Assembly (NCBI RefSeq): GCF_014596085.1
Contig: NZ_JACCJY010000001.1
Span: 310,001 to 374,000, forward strand
DNA length: 64,000 bases
From: Azospirillum tabaci
GTDB taxonomy: Bacteria; Pseudomonadota; Alphaproteobacteria; Azospirillales; Azospirillaceae
Reading direction: 5' to 3'
Under the pieces are notes generated by a model that had not been told where the DNA came from, did not search any database, and saw nothing but the letters and a program-made list of their open reading frames with translations. The position numbers and the translations under genes were made by a program. This document shows positions 9,110 to 17,504 of this stretch, one piece after another; the stretch's first letter is position 1, and each line of letters begins with the position of its first letter.

Positions 9110-9301
9110 ATGCCCATCAACGTCGGCACCATCGACCGCGCGCTGCGCGCCATCGTCGGCTTCGTCCTGATCGCCCTCGTCTTCGTCGGCCCGCAGTCCC
9201 CCTGGGGTTGGATCGGCCTCGTCCCGTTGCTGACCGCGGTGGTCGGCTTCTGCCCGGCCTACACCCTGTTCGGCGTGAGGAGCTGCCCGATCAAGAAATG
9301 A
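9110..9301 (+). CDS. DUF2892 (YgaP-like) small inner-membrane protein
   Basis: This 63-residue protein is mostly two membrane helices (about residues 11-29 and 33-50) and fits the DUF2892/YgaP transmembrane domain. Visible features are the NVGTIDRALRAIVG start, the GWIGLVPLLTAVVGFCPAY middle and the final CPIKK. In larger relatives the domain follows a rhodanese, linking it to sulfur or nitrosative stress, but here it stands alone. AAGGTG lies 5 bases before the ATG at 9110, which supports this start over an in-frame ORF beginning at 9029. It is 77 bases downstream of the Crp/Fnr gene and on the same strand, so it is probably its target or operon partner. Molecular function is unknown. Confidence 0.85.
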   Translation: MPINVGTIDRALRAIVGFVLIALVFVGPQSPWGWIGLVPLLTAVVGFCPAYTLFGVRSCPIKK

Positions 9302-9397
9302 GGGGCCGGGGGCAAGGCGCATGGCGCCAAGCCGACCCCCCTCCGCCGCCCCTTTCGGCGGGTGGCCGGCGCGCCCGGTTTCGGTTATAGAAAGGGG

Positions 9398-10156
9398 ATG
9401 TCCACATCGCCGCGCCTGAGCATCGATGTCCGCAGTTACGGGGCGGCGCACAGCGCCCACCGGCATGATTTCGCTCAACTCGTCCTGCCGTTGAGCGGCG
9501 CCCTGGACATCGACATCGCCGGAAAGGGCGGCCGTCTCGGGCCATGCCGGGCGGCGTTCGTCGAAGCCGGCTCCTCGCATTCTCAGACGAGCGACGGGCC
9601 GAACCGCTCGCTCATCCTGGATCTCGACCCCGCTATCCTGGAACCGGCGATCGGCGACCGGCTGATCAGCCATCCCTTCGTCGCGCTGACCCCGGTGGCC
9701 GGCAAGCTGATCGACTACATGGGCCTGATGGTGGGAAGCGGCGGCGTGTCGGCTCACAACCTCCGCCTCTGGGTGCCCTTGCTGCTCGACGCGCTCGCGG
9801 AGGAACCGGCGCGCTCCCGGTCGAGGCTTGGGAGCCTGCTGGCCGCGGTCGAGCCCGACCTCGCGAAGCCGTGGACCGCCGAGACGATGGCCGAGCGGGC
9901 CTGCATGAGCGTCAGCCGGCTGCATGCCCTGTTCCGCGCCGAACTGGACACCACACCGCGCGCGTGGCTCGCGGAGGCCCGGCTGAAACGGGCGTGCGGC
10001 TGGCTCGCGCGGTCGGACCTGCCGATCGCGGAGATCGCCTACCGCGCCGGCTACGCCGACCAGAGCGCGTTCACACGGGCGATGCGGCGGGCCACCGGCC
10101 TGACCCCGGCGGCCTACCGGCGCCAAAGCCGCGAGACCCGGCACAAAAGTCCGTAG
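9398..10156 (+). CDS. AraC-family transcription regulator
   Basis: A 252-residue protein with an N-terminal cupin-like sensor (about residues 10-90; a histidine pair in AHSAHRHD and a GALDIDIAG strand) and a C-terminal double helix-turn-helix of the AraC/XylS type (about 155-250). The second helix set reads PIAEIAYRAGYADQSAFTRA followed by GLTPAAYRR, which is the family signature. It is likely to control the EamA exporter gene that begins 70 bases downstream on the same strand; regulator-exporter pairs of this kind are common. AAAGGGG almost touches the ATG at 9398, so an upstream in-frame start (9362) is possible, although that extension has no domain support. Confidence 0.88.
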   Translation: MSTSPRLSIDVRSYGAAHSAHRHDFAQLVLPLSGALDIDIAGKGGRLGPCRAAFVEAGSSHSQTSDGPNRSLILDLDPAILEPAIGDRLISHPFVALTPVAGKLIDYMGLMVGSGGVSAHNLRLWVPLLLDALAEEPARSRSRLGSLLAAVEPDLAKPWTAETMAERACMSVSRLHALFRAELDTTPRAWLAEARLKRACGWLARSDLPIAEIAYRAGYADQSAFTRAMRRATGLTPAAYRRQSRETRHKSP

Positions 10157-10226
10157 CCTGGGACAAGAAGACAATCGCGTCCCATGGCATCCTTGCCCCG
10201 GAAACCAGTGAGGGTTGGGAGCAAGG

Positions 10227-11207
10227 ATGGGCACGACGTGGTTGGGGATCGCCTGCGGCATCGTCGCGGGGGCCTTGTGGGGGCTGGTCTTCCTCGCCCC
10301 GGAACTGGCATCGGCCTTCACGCCGCTTCAGCTTGCCGCGGGGCGCTACCTCGCCTACGGCCTGTTCGCCGTCCTGCTCGTGCTGCCGCGCTGGCGCACC
10401 CTGCGCGCCGGGCTTGGCCTGCGCGAGTGGTGGGCGCTGGCGTGGCTGAGCCTGCTCGGCAACATCCTCTACTACGCCCTGCTGGCTACCGCCGTCCAAA
10501 TGGGCGGGATGGCGATGACCTCGCTAATCATCGGCTTCCTGCCGGTCGCGGTCACCGTCATCGGCAGCCGGGATCATGGGGCGGTTCCCGTCCGCAAGCT
10601 CGTGCCGTCGCTGCTGCTCGGCGCGGCCGGCATCCTGGGCATCGGCTGGCAATCGGTGGGCGGCGCGCTGGGCGACGCGTCGGGCGATGGCCGGGCGGGA
10701 CTGCCGATGGCCGGGATGACCGGTCTGCTCTGCGCGGTCGGCGCGCTCGTCTCCTGGACGGTCTACGCCGTGGGGAACAGCCGCTGGCTCGCCCGGCTCG
10801 GCCACGTCTCGGCGCATGACTGGAGCCTGCTGACCGGGGTGGTGACCGGCGCGCAGGCGCTGCTGCTCGCGGTTCCCGTCTTCCTGTTCGCCCGAAGCGG
10901 CCACGCCGCCGGGGAATGGCTGCACTTTGCCGCCGTGGTGACCGGCGTGGCCATCCTCGCCTCCATCGTCGGCAACGCCTTCTGGAACCGGATGAGCCGG
11001 CTGTTGCCGCTGACTCTGGTCGGCCAGATGATCCTGTTCGAAACCCTGTTCGCGCTGCTCTACGGCTTTTTGTGGGAGCAGCGGCTGCCGACGGGGATGG
11101 AACTCGCCGCCCTTGTCTGCGTGACCGGCAGCGTTCTGTCCTGCGTCGCGGCCCACCGTCCGAAGCCGCCGCACCCGGAGGCCGGGCGGCAGCCGGCCCC
11201 GGCGTGA
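10227..11207 (+). CDS. EamA/DMT-superfamily metabolite exporter
   Basis: This 326-residue membrane protein has about ten helices in two homologous halves (EamA repeats at roughly residues 5-140 and 160-315). It opens with GIACGIVAGALWGLVFLAPE, typical of the first EamA helix, and the end of the second half carries LVGQMILFETLFALLYGFLW, the usual conserved helix. Such proteins export amino acids, metabolites or toxins; the cargo cannot be predicted. I chose the ATG at 10227 (GGGAGCAAGG upstream) over an in-frame TTG at 10215. It follows the AraC gene and ends just before a strong hairpin shared with the convergent regA gene. Confidence 0.87.
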   Translation: MGTTWLGIACGIVAGALWGLVFLAPELASAFTPLQLAAGRYLAYGLFAVLLVLPRWRTLRAGLGLREWWALAWLSLLGNILYYALLATAVQMGGMAMTSLIIGFLPVAVTVIGSRDHGAVPVRKLVPSLLLGAAGILGIGWQSVGGALGDASGDGRAGLPMAGMTGLLCAVGALVSWTVYAVGNSRWLARLGHVSAHDWSLLTGVVTGAQALLLAVPVFLFARSGHAAGEWLHFAAVVTGVAILASIVGNAFWNRMSRLLPLTLVGQMILFETLFALLYGFLWEQRLPTGMELAALVCVTGSVLSCVAAHRPKPPHPEAGRQPAPA

Positions 11208-11227
11208 GGATGGCCGGGACTTGAAAC

Positions 11228-11266
11228 GACAACGCCCCCTCGCCGGCGTGGCGAGGGGGCGTTGTC
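11228..11266. terminator. Bidirectional terminator hairpin between exporter and regA
   Basis: A perfect 16-bp stem (GACAACGCCCCCTCGC paired with its complement, 7-base loop) lies between the convergent EamA and regA stop codons. There is no long T run on either side, so it may work as a transcript-end stabiliser or a GC-rich terminator. Confidence 0.75.
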
Positions 11267-11284
11267 ATGTTGGGAAAGGACGGA

Positions 11285-11869
11285 TCACCCCCGCGGGGCG
11301 TGCTTGTTCAGGATGCGCTGCAGGGTGCGGCGGTGCATCTTCAGCCGGCGGGCGGTTTCGGAGACGTTGCGGTCGCACTGCTCGAACACGCGCTGGATGT
11401 GCTCCCACCGCACGCGGTCGGCGGACATGGGGTTTTCCGGCGGGGAGGGCAGCGGGCGGCCGTCGGCCAGCAGGGCGGATTCCACGGCGTCGGCGTCCGC
11501 CGGCTTCGGCAGATAGTCCACCGCGCCGGCCTTCACCGCGGCGACCGCCGTGGCGATGTTGCCGTAGCCGGTCAGCATGACGATGCGGGCGTCGGGGCGG
11601 GCGTCGCGCAAGGTCTTGACCACATCCAGGCCGCTGCCGTCGGCCAGCCGGAGGTCGACCACCGCGAAGGCCGGCGCCGATTCCTGGGCGACGTCGATCC
11701 CGAGTTGCACGCTGTCCACGGCCACCACGTTGAAACCGCGCTTTTCCATGGCGCGCGCGAGGCGGGTTCGGAAAGGCGCGTCGTCGTCGACGATGAGGAG
11801 GCTGCGGGTAACGTCACCCGTGAACGTCAGCTTGGCGGTTTCGCCCGTTGGACTCTCGTCCGTGGTCAT
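11285..11869 (-). CDS. regA: Response regulator RegA/PrrA/ActR
   Basis: A 194-residue response regulator with a receiver domain (about residues 22-135) and a Fis-type helix-turn-helix at the very end (about 150-190). The acidic pocket is in VDDD (27-30) and the phosphoacceptor is D72 in VVDLRLADGSG, a stretch almost unchanged in RegA/PrrA proteins. The DNA-binding helix reads NVSETARRLKMHRRTLQRIL, the RegA hallmark. RegA homologues control photosynthesis, carbon and nitrogen fixation, and respiratory oxidases in response to redox state. The ATG at 11869, 14 bases after the regB stop, gives the usual length; an in-frame ATG at 11917 would overlap regB. It is expressed with regB on the minus strand. 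Confidence 0.93.
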   Translation of the reverse strand: MTTDESPTGETAKLTFTGDVTRSLLIVDDDAPFRTRLARAMEKRGFNVVAVDSVQLGIDVAQESAPAFAVVDLRLADGSGLDVVKTLRDARPDARIVMLTGYGNIATAVAAVKAGAVDYLPKPADADAVESALLADGRPLPSPPENPMSADRVRWEHIQRVFEQCDRNVSETARRLKMHRRTLQRILNKHAPRG

Positions 11870-11883
11870 CGCGCTATCCACCA

Positions 11884-13224
11884 CTAGTCCTCTGGTTCTA
11901 AGACACCACGGTCCCAACGTACGACAACTCGCGCGCCGCCGCTACGGTTATTGCTAAAGGCTACAAGGGCACCCGTTTTCTCTAGCAGCGTTTGTGCAAT
12001 AAAGATTCCCAGCCCCATATGGCCCGACCGTTCGCTTCGCGCCGACAGGTAGGGTTCGCCGATACGGCTCAGCAGATGGGCGGGATAGCCCGGCCCGTCG
12101 TCCATCACCACGACGGTCGCGGACTTGGCGTCCCAGGAGGCGGCGACCGTCACGCGCCCGCCGGCGAACTGGTGGGCGTTCTGGATGAAGTTGCCCAGCC
12201 CGTGGATGATCTCCGGGCTGCGGCGGACGACGGGCTCCTCTCCCACGGAGCCGTCGCTGCGCTCGACCGTGAACTGGATATGGCCCAGCCGGTGCGGCGC
12301 GCCCGCCGCCTCCACCAGCGCGGTCAGGGGCAGACGCTCGAACGGGTCGCCGCCGTCGGCCTCCGGTTTGCGGGCCAGCTCCGCCAGGATCTCGCGGCAG
12401 CGCATCACCTGGCTTTGCAGAAGCGCCACGTCCTCGGTGTAGGGGCTGTCCGGCGGCATGTCGTGCAGCAGCTCCTTCGCCACCACCGCGATGGTGCCGA
12501 GCGGCGACCCCAGCTCGTGCGCGGCGGCGGCGGCCAGCGCGCCCAGCGAGGACAGCCGTTGCTCGCGCGCCAGCGCCACCTGCGAGGCCGACAGGGCGTT
12601 GGCGAAGCGCCGCGCCTCCTCCGCCACGCGGAAGACGTAGCCGCTGATGAAGCCGGCCGACACCGACAGCGACAGCCAGATGCCGAAGGCGTAGAGCGGG
12701 GCGACCGAGGGCATCGGCTCCGGCCAGGGCAGCGGGAAGTGCCACATCGCCAGCACGGTCAGGCAGACGAGGTTGAGCCCGGTCAGCAGCACCACGCTGT
12801 AGCGCGACAGGATCGCCGCGGCCACCGTCATCGGGGCCAGCAGCAGGATGGCGAAGGGGTTGGCGAGGCCGCCGGTCAGATACAGCAGCAGCGTGAGCTG
12901 CAGCATGTCGTAGCCGAGATAGAGCGCCGCGTCCCGGTCGGCCAGCCGCAGCCGCCCGCCGCGCTGGGCCATCGCCACGAGGTTCAGCAGGACGGAGGCC
13001 CCGATGGCCGCCAGCACCGGCCCCAGCGGCAGCGGGAAGCCCATGACGAGCTGCACCGTCGCCACGGTGGCGAGCTGCCCGATCACCGCGATCCAGCGGA
13101 TCAGGATCAGGGTGCGCAGCGTGACGCGCCCGTCCAGGTTGGTCCACTGCGCCGGGCCCGGCCGGCCGGCGTGCGTCATGGCGTGGCGAAGGGAGGCGGC
13201 GGCGGTTGCGGAACCGACGGTCAT
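11884..13224 (-). CDS. regB: Redox sensor histidine kinase RegB/PrrB/ActS
   Basis: A 446-residue sensor kinase with about six membrane helices between residues 35 and 205. It contains GGLANPF (residues 118-124), the ubiquinone-binding heptapeptide of RegB. The H-box is AAAAHELGSPLGTI with phosphorylated H236. C276, in MRCREIL, corresponds to the redox-active cysteine of Rhodobacter RegB. The ATPase part has FIQNAHQFA (N box), DDGPGYP (G1) and GHMGLGIFIAQTLL (G2). It therefore carries both known redox inputs and should phosphorylate RegA when the quinone pool is reduced. It is divergent from an ABC exporter operon across 109 bases, and its stop lies 14 bases before the regA start. Confidence 0.95.
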   Translation of the reverse strand: MTVGSATAAASLRHAMTHAGRPGPAQWTNLDGRVTLRTLILIRWIAVIGQLATVATVQLVMGFPLPLGPVLAAIGASVLLNLVAMAQRGGRLRLADRDAALYLGYDMLQLTLLLYLTGGLANPFAILLLAPMTVAAAILSRYSVVLLTGLNLVCLTVLAMWHFPLPWPEPMPSVAPLYAFGIWLSLSVSAGFISGYVFRVAEEARRFANALSASQVALAREQRLSSLGALAAAAAHELGSPLGTIAVVAKELLHDMPPDSPYTEDVALLQSQVMRCREILAELARKPEADGGDPFERLPLTALVEAAGAPHRLGHIQFTVERSDGSVGEEPVVRRSPEIIHGLGNFIQNAHQFAGGRVTVAASWDAKSATVVVMDDGPGYPAHLLSRIGEPYLSARSERSGHMGLGIFIAQTLLEKTGALVAFSNNRSGGARVVVRWDRGVLEPED

Positions 13225-13333
13225 GGGGACGGACTTTCCGGCAAGGCCGCTCTTCCCGCGGCGTCACATCGAATGGCTGGGTGCTGTTTTGCCACTCTGG
13301 CGTTTGCGCGCCAAGCGGCCATATTCTCCGCCT

Positions 13334-14134
13334 ATGGATCAATGCGCAAAACAGCACGCCATCCGGGCCGTGAACCTGACCAAACGCTACGGCACCGCCC
13401 GGTCCGGCGCGGTCACCGCCGTGGACGGCATCTCCTTCACCGTGGCGGCGGGATCGGTCACCGGGCTTCTCGGCGGCAACGGGGCGGGCAAGACGACGAC
13501 CATCTCCATGCTGCTCGGGCTGCTGCTGCCGACCTCCGGCACGGTCGAGGTGCTGGGGGTGGACATGGTGCGCCACCGCCACGCGGCGCTGCCCCGCATG
13601 AACTTCTCCTCGCCCTATGTGGAGCTGCCGCACCGGCTGACCGTGCGGGAGAACCTGACCGTCTACGGCCACCTCTACGGGCTGAAGGGAGTGAAGCGGC
13701 GGGTGGAGGAGCTGGCCGAGCATCTGGAGCTGACCCGCTTCCTGGAGCGCCCCTCCGGCGGGCTGTCGGCCGGGCAGAAGACGCGGGTGGCGCTGGCCAA
13801 GGCGCTGCTCAACCGGCCCGAGCTTCTGCTGCTGGACGAGCCGACCGCGTCGCTCGACCCCGACACGGCGGACTGGATCCGCACCTATCTGGAGCGCTAC
13901 CGCTTCGAGTCCGGGGCCACAATCCTGCTCGCCTCCCACAACATGCTGGAGGTGGAGCGGCTGTGCGACGACGTGCTGATGATGCGGCAGGGGCGGATCG
14001 TCGACCGCGGGTCGCCGGCGGGACTGCTGGCCCGCTATGGCCGCACCTCGCTGGAAGACGTGTTCCTCGACATCGCCCGCGACCGCGCCAATGGGGATGA
14101 TGCCCGCCGGGAGGCCGCCGATGCCGCCGAGTGA
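13334..14134 (+). CDS. ABC-2 type exporter, ATP-binding protein
   Basis: A 266-residue ATPase of the ABC exporter kind. Walker A is GGNGAGKTT (residues 47-55), the signature is LSAGQK (a slight variant of LSGGQ), Walker B is LLLLDEPTASLD and the switch histidine is in LLASHNM. The C-terminal LEDVFLDIARDR is typical of ATPases that pair with ABC-2 permeases (DrrA/NodI/YadG type). The permease gene overlaps its end by 14 bases, so the pair should be made together. The cargo is unknown; in this setting it could be a lipid or polysaccharide. It is divergent from regB, and the shared promoter region has two short palindromes. Confidence 0.92.
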   Translation: MDQCAKQHAIRAVNLTKRYGTARSGAVTAVDGISFTVAAGSVTGLLGGNGAGKTTTISMLLGLLLPTSGTVEVLGVDMVRHRHAALPRMNFSSPYVELPHRLTVRENLTVYGHLYGLKGVKRRVEELAEHLELTRFLERPSGGLSAGQKTRVALAKALLNRPELLLLDEPTASLDPDTADWIRTYLERYRFESGATILLASHNMLEVERLCDDVLMMRQGRIVDRGSPAGLLARYGRTSLEDVFLDIARDRANGDDARREAADAAE

Positions 14135-14957
14135 CGCCGCCGTTCTGGCCCACACCAACCCCGTCTTCTCGCTGCGCCGGGTCGGGGCGATGGTGCTGCG
14201 CTACTGGTACCTGCTGCGCGGGTCCTGGCCGCGCTTCCTGGAGCTGGCCTACTGGCCGACCATGCAGATGATCCTGTGGGGCTACATCAACCAGTTCATG
14301 GCCTCCTCCAGCGCCTGGGTGGCGCAGGGGGCGGGGGTGCTGGTCAGCGCCGTGCTGCTGTGGGACGTGCTGTTCCGCGGCCAGCTCGGCGTGTCGGTGT
14401 CCTTCCTGGAGGAGATGTGGTCGCGCAACCTCGGCCACCTCTTCGTCAGCCCGCTGCGCCCCGGCGAATGGGTGGCGGCGCTGTTCGGGATGAGCCTGAT
14501 CCGCACCGTCATCGGCGTCGTCCCGGCGGCGCTGCTGGCGATCCCGCTGTTCGGCTATTCGCTGTTCGACCTCGGGCTGCCGCTGGCCGGCTTCTTCGCC
14601 AACCTGATCGTCTTCGGCTGGTCGCTGGGGCTGGTCATCGTGGCGCTGATCCTGCGCTACGGCATGGGGGCGGAAGGGCTTGCCTGGATCGTCGTCTTCA
14701 TGCTGGCCCCGGTCAGCGCCGTCTACTACCCGGTCAGCGTCCTGCCGGGCTGGTTGCAATGGGTGGCCCTGTCGCTGCCCTCCGCCCATGTCTTCGAGGG
14801 GATGCGCGCCATCCTGTTCGACGGCACGATGCGCTGGGACCATCTGGCCTGGGCGGTGGGGCTGAACGTGCTGTTCATGGGGCTGTGCACGGCGGCTTTC
14901 CTCTATTCCTTCCATCAGGCACGGGTGCGCGGGGCGCTGCTGCAGACCGGGGAATGA
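14121..14957 (+). CDS. ABC-2 type exporter, permease
   Basis: A 278-residue membrane protein with six predicted helices and the ABC-2 permease pattern. It opens with an amphipathic segment (RRVGAMVLRYWYLLRGSW) and ends with VFMLAPVSAVYYPVSVLPGW, close to the ABC-2 signature, and a final helix. GGGAGG lies 6 bases before the ATG at 14121, inside the end of the ATPase gene; this fixes the start against an in-frame alternative at 14037. It forms the membrane channel for the preceding ATPase. YadH/NodJ-type relatives export drugs or nodulation oligosaccharides, but nothing here decides the substrate. Confidence 0.9.
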   Translation: MPPSDAAVLAHTNPVFSLRRVGAMVLRYWYLLRGSWPRFLELAYWPTMQMILWGYINQFMASSSAWVAQGAGVLVSAVLLWDVLFRGQLGVSVSFLEEMWSRNLGHLFVSPLRPGEWVAALFGMSLIRTVIGVVPAALLAIPLFGYSLFDLGLPLAGFFANLIVFGWSLGLVIVALILRYGMGAEGLAWIVVFMLAPVSAVYYPVSVLPGWLQWVALSLPSAHVFEGMRAILFDGTMRWDHLAWAVGLNVLFMGLCTAAFLYSFHQARVRGALLQTGE

Positions 14958-15037
14958 CAAAAAGCGCTGGCCCTCGCCAGCACCGGCCCGCCGTGGTAGC
15001 GTCCCGGCCTCTTCGGACCGACAGCCAGAGCGCCGCC

Positions 15038-16165
15038 ATGACTCCCGTTTCCCCCGCCGCCCCGGTCACCCTCGCCGAGATCGCCGCCGCCCTGGGCGCG
15101 ACGCTGGAGGGCGACGGCACCGTCCGCATCGCCCGCGCCGTCCATCCGTCGGAGGCCGAGGGGCCGGAGGATCTGGCGCTCGCCATGGAAAAGGGCCTGA
15201 CGGAGCTGCTGGCCAGCGGCAAGGCCATCGCCGCCGTGATCGCGGAAGGGGCGGAGGTGCCGGCCAACCTGAAGGGCTGGATCGTCGTGAAGCGCCCGCG
15301 CTTCGCCATGGCCGGCCTGACCACCGTCTTCGAGAAGCCGGTCCACGCCGAGCCGGGGGTCCACCCCGCCGCCTTCGTGGCGCCGGAGGCCATCCTGGGC
15401 GCGGGCGTGTCGGTCGGTCCCTTCGCCTATGTCGGGCCGAGGGCGGTGCTGGGCGAGGGCGTGATCGTCATGCCCCACGCCACGGTCGGTGCGGAGGCGG
15501 TGATCGGCAAGGACTGCCTGCTGCACCCCGGCGCCCGCATCGGCGAGCGGGTGGTGATGGGCGAGCGCTGCATCATCCACCCCAACGCCGCGGTCGGCAA
15601 CGACGGCTTCAGCTTCGTGACGCCGGAGCCGGGCAGCGTGGAGTCGGCCAAAGCGACGGGCAAAGTGGTCGGCACCAACGTGCTGATCCACCGGGTGAAC
15701 TCCATCGGCACGGTGATCCTGGGCGACGACGTGGAGGTCGGGGCGAACGCGACCATCGACCGCGGCACCATCACGGCGACCCGCATCGGCTCCGGCACCA
15801 AGATCGACAACCTCGTGCAGATCGGTCACAACGTGCAGATCGGCACCAACTGCATGCTGTGCGGCCATGTCGGCATCGCCGGCAGCACGACCATCGGCGA
15901 TCGTGTGGTGCTGGCCGGCAAGGTCGGCGTGGCCGACCATGTGAAGATCGGCAACGACGCGGTGGTGGCGGCGAATTCCGGCGTGGGGACGGACATTCCG
16001 GCCAAGGCCGTCTACATGGGCTACCCGGCGGTGCCGCGCGACCGCGCCTTCGACCAGTACAAGGGGCTGGCCCGGCTGAAGCGGATGTTCGCGGACGTGA
16101 CCGACCTGAAGAAGCGGGTCGGGGCGCTGGATGGCGGCGGGAGGCCGGTGGTCGAGGAGAAGTGA
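15038..16165 (+). CDS. lpxD: UDP-3-O-acylglucosamine N-acyltransferase (LpxD)
   Basis: This 375-residue protein is a left-handed beta-helix acyltransferase that adds the N-linked hydroxyacyl chain in lipid A synthesis. It has the N-terminal uridine-binding domain (about 1-100), many hexapeptide repeats (about 110-320) and a C-terminal helix. The catalytic histidine is in LVQIGHNVQIG, and NDGFSF is the glucosamine-binding loop. It stands alone, not in the usual bamA-skp-lpxD-fabZ-lpxA row, so it could be a second copy or a paralogue with another acyl or sugar preference. It starts 80 bases after the ABC-2 permease gene on the same strand and may be read with it. Family assignment is secure; being the main housekeeping enzyme is not. 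Confidence 0.88.
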   Translation: MTPVSPAAPVTLAEIAAALGATLEGDGTVRIARAVHPSEAEGPEDLALAMEKGLTELLASGKAIAAVIAEGAEVPANLKGWIVVKRPRFAMAGLTTVFEKPVHAEPGVHPAAFVAPEAILGAGVSVGPFAYVGPRAVLGEGVIVMPHATVGAEAVIGKDCLLHPGARIGERVVMGERCIIHPNAAVGNDGFSFVTPEPGSVESAKATGKVVGTNVLIHRVNSIGTVILGDDVEVGANATIDRGTITATRIGSGTKIDNLVQIGHNVQIGTNCMLCGHVGIAGSTTIGDRVVLAGKVGVADHVKIGNDAVVAANSGVGTDIPAKAVYMGYPAVPRDRAFDQYKGLARLKRMFADVTDLKKRVGALDGGGRPVVEEK

Positions 16166-16181
16166 GAGGGATGGGGGACCG

Positions 16182-16310
16182 GTTGCCCCCTCCTTGACCC
16201 TCCCCCGCTTCGCAGGGGAGGGAAAGAGGTTCGCGGGAGATGACTCCCTCCCCTGCGATAGCGGGGGAGGGAAGGGGCCCATGCGAAGCATGGGAAGGGT
16301 GGGGGCAAAC
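16182..16310. repeat. GC-rich intergenic hairpin repeat, copy 2
   Basis: This is the longest copy of the repeat also seen at 5.7, 19.5, 31.4 and 33.4 kb. Outer arms GTTGCCCCC and GGGGGCAAAC enclose the CCCCGCTTCGCAGGGG / CCCCTGCGATAGCGGGG core. A small extra hairpin (CCCATGCGAAGCATGGG) is inserted in the right arm. It lies between the convergent lpxD and PPOX-like genes and could end both transcripts. Confidence 0.87.
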
Positions 16311-16328
16311 GCTGCCCCTGTGACGTGC

Positions 16329-16838
16329 TTACTGGAACGCGATCTTCGCGTGATCGCCCGGCTTCGGCGGCTCGCCGGTGATCTTCGCCTTCACGTAGCC
16401 GTAGGCGTAGACCATCGCGCTCGACGGGCTGTCCCAATATTCGGCCTGATCGACGCTGACCTTCAGCAGCGCGAGATCAGGATCGTCCACCCCCTGCGGG
16501 AACCAGGTGGACAGGATGTCCCGCCACAGGAAGCGGATCTTGTCGCGGTCGCGCACCGTCTCCGCCACACCGGACACCGACACGTAATCCTGCTCGTCGG
16601 GATCGGCGTAGGAGAGGTTGACGCGCCAGTGCGTCTTCAGTTCATGGACCTTCGGGGAGTCGGCCCGCGTAAAGAACCACAAGGTTCCATCGTCGAATCC
16701 CGCATGCGGCAGGGTGGCCATCGGGCGGGAATGCAAAATGCCGTTTTCGTCCAGCGTCGTCATCATGCAGATGCGGACGCCCTTGATCATGCCCCAAAGC
16801 TTCTCGGCGGCCTCGCGATCGTCAGCGCTTCTTGCCAT
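16329..16838 (-). CDS. Pyridoxamine 5'-phosphate oxidase-fold protein (general stress protein 26-like)
   Basis: A 169-residue protein of the split-barrel flavin-binding fold (PF16242/PF01243 kind). The strands CMMTTLDENGILHSRPMATL and GTLWFFTRADSPKVHEL are the FMN-contact region of the stress protein 26 family, and YVSVSGVAE is the core strand that follows. Such proteins bind FMN or F420-like cofactors, and their substrates are mostly unknown; plant-pathogen relatives are linked to stress and virulence. It lies alone on the minus strand, convergent with lpxD across a hairpin repeat, and 36 bases from the start of the neighbouring phosphatase's end. Confidence 0.83.
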   Translation of the reverse strand: MARSADDREAAEKLWGMIKGVRICMMTTLDENGILHSRPMATLPHAGFDDGTLWFFTRADSPKVHELKTHWRVNLSYADPDEQDYVSVSGVAETVRDRDKIRFLWRDILSTWFPQGVDDPDLALLKVSVDQAEYWDSPSSAMVYAYGYVKAKITGEPPKPGDHAKIAFQ

Positions 16839-16874
16839 GGTCTGACCCTCTATTGGTAGCCCAACGGAGTCCGG

Positions 16875-17504
16875 TCAACGTCCATGTCCCGAAAAGGTTC
16901 CGAGCGCGTTCAGGGCCGCGACCGACCAGGAACCGCCTCCCTCGTCACCGCCGTAATGGTCGATCCGCGACAGCGACAGCGGCGCCACCGCCAGCCGCAG
17001 CGCCGCCTGCGGGGTCAGGTCCAGGGCGAGTGCCAACGCCGCGCGGATCGAACCGCCGTGGATCACCGCCACGATGTCGCGCCCGGCGTAGAGGTCGGTC
17101 AGCCGGGCGACGGCGCCGGCCACCCGCTCCATCACCGCCGCGAAGCTTTCGCCGTCCGGCGGGGCCTCCGTAGCCGGGTCGCTCCAGAATCGGCGGGCCT
17201 CCTTGGGATGCCAGTCCGCCACGTCGTCATGGGACAGCCCTTCCCAGCGACCGAAATCCTGTTCGGCCAGCGCCCGCTCGACCAGCGCCATGTCGCTGCC
17301 GGGCAGGCGCAGCGCCGCCGCCGTCTGCCGCGTGCGGCGCAGATGCGAGGTCACCCAGACCGCCTGCGGGGGCAGCCGCGCCGCCAGCGCCACCAGAGTG
17401 TCGGAATCGCCGATGTCGGCGGGGGGATCGCTCCGCCCATAAATCACTTTTCCCGGATTCGGGACGGGGGCGTGGCGGATGAGCCACCAGCGAGTGTTCT
17501 TCAT
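16875..17504 (-). CDS. Histidine phosphatase, probable alpha-ribazole phosphatase (CobC-like)
   Basis: A 209-residue histidine-phosphatase-fold protein. The catalytic LIRHAP motif is at residues 8-13, a second arginine in HLRRTRQTA, the acid/base glutamate region in EQDFGRWEG, and the second histidine in VIHGGSIRAAL. The ATG at 17504 overlaps the cobS stop codon (ATGA), so the two are translated together. That coupling, and cobT on the opposite strand nearby, suggest it removes the phosphate from alpha-ribazole-5'-phosphate or from adenosylcobalamin-5'-phosphate. A general phosphoglycerate-mutase-like role remains possible, because the family is broad. Confidence 0.82.
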   Translation of the reverse strand: MKNTRWWLIRHAPVPNPGKVIYGRSDPPADIGDSDTLVALAARLPPQAVWVTSHLRRTRQTAAALRLPGSDMALVERALAEQDFGRWEGLSHDDVADWHPKEARRFWSDPATEAPPDGESFAAVMERVAGAVARLTDLYAGRDIVAVIHGGSIRAALALALDLTPQAALRLAVAPLSLSRIDHYGGDEGGGSWSVAALNALGTFSGHGR

